In this document: piece after piece, positions 63,946 through 64,000 of the stretch | How positions within the stretch are numbered: the stretch's first letter is position 1 | Layout of the letters: each line of letters opens with the position of its first letter | Assembly: GCF_014205845.1 (NCBI RefSeq) | Contig: NZ_JACHCR010000021.1 | Coordinates: 73,412 to 137,411 of the forward strand | Source: Mucilaginibacter cryoferens | GTDB taxonomy: Bacteria; Bacteroidota; Bacteroidia; Sphingobacteriales; Sphingobacteriaceae | DNA length: 64,000 nucleotides | Reading direction: 5' to 3' | Made by a program: the position numbers and the translations under genes | Notes under the pieces: generated by a model | The model's database searches: none | The model's input: the letters and a program-made list of their open reading frames with translations, nothing else | What the model was told of the DNA's origin: nothing

Positions 63946-64000
63946 GTGTGTTTGATAAGGATGAAAAAAGCTTAATCTTGTTTTAGAAATAAAACAGGAC

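Overview
The window looks like chromosome from a Bacteroidota bacterium, most likely Sphingobacteriaceae and close to Mucilaginibacter (inference from gene content, no 16S rRNA present). Reasons: a SusC/SusD pair, lipoproteins with short lipobox signals, a Nudix-type sugar regulator, a Bacteroides-type mannobiose pathway, many families typical of the phylum (VCBS/ASPIC proteins, DUF1080, MlaEFD, TolC-RND-HlyD), and several exact TAnnTTTG (-7) promoter boxes with little Shine-Dalgarno signal. No tRNA, rRNA, CRISPR array, transposase or phage gene was seen.

Layout. 1-9.8 kb (minus): SusC, SusD, a 1205-residue VCBS-repeat lipoprotein and a vanadium haloperoxidase/PAP2 lipoprotein cut by the window edge, one operon. 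10.7-14.7 kb: GH3 beta-glucosidase divergent from a Nudix-fold regulator, with a perfect 14-5-14 palindrome between them. 15-18.6 kb: M1 aminopeptidase and NhaA. 18.6-19.3 kb: tandem 239-bp repeats built of mini-hairpins. 19.3-26.9 kb (minus): alpha-galactosidase GH27, cellobiose 2-epimerase, mannosylglucose phosphorylase GH130, sodium-sugar symporter and AraC regulator, which together form a route for galactomannan-derived mannobiose. 27.4-30 kb: MlaE-MlaF-MlaD lipid transport. 30.2-33.6 kb: an AT-rich accessory patch holding an HATPase / STAS-like / PIN-nuclease operon, a decayed RelE toxin with its antitoxin, and an XRE membrane regulator. 33.7-36 kb: a Thr-Gly-rich repeat protein and a DUF1080 protein. 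36.7-39.1 kb: an ArsR-led operon (SRPBCC, DoxX, DUF4256, YdeI-like). 39.5-46.3 kb: Hsp70-like protein, DUF1304, two coupled small genes, a small XRE protein, an antibiotic-biosynthesis-type monooxygenase and a VioB/RebD-like ferritin-domain protein. 46.7-50 kb (minus): Pit phosphate transporter, universal stress protein, metallophosphoesterase. 51.4-57.6 kb: TolC-RND-HlyD efflux operon. 57.8-64 kb: ClpP paralogue, ECF sigma factor with a small partner, lipocalin-like lipoprotein, an orphan Phd-type antitoxin and an SPFH protein.

The gaps are unusually rich in dispersed palindromic repeats. At least six families can be told apart, including two near-identical 403-405-bp composite elements in inverted orientation 22.5 kb apart (36028-36430 and 58943-59347), each carrying a second palindromic element nested inside.

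The strongest candidate for an undescribed system is the three-gene operon at 30206-32046: an anti-sigma-like HATPase, a STAS-like (DUF4325-type) protein and a PIN ribonuclease with its full acidic tetrad. It looks like a phosphorylation-type partner switch wired to an RNase. All functions are read from sequence; none was checked by database search.
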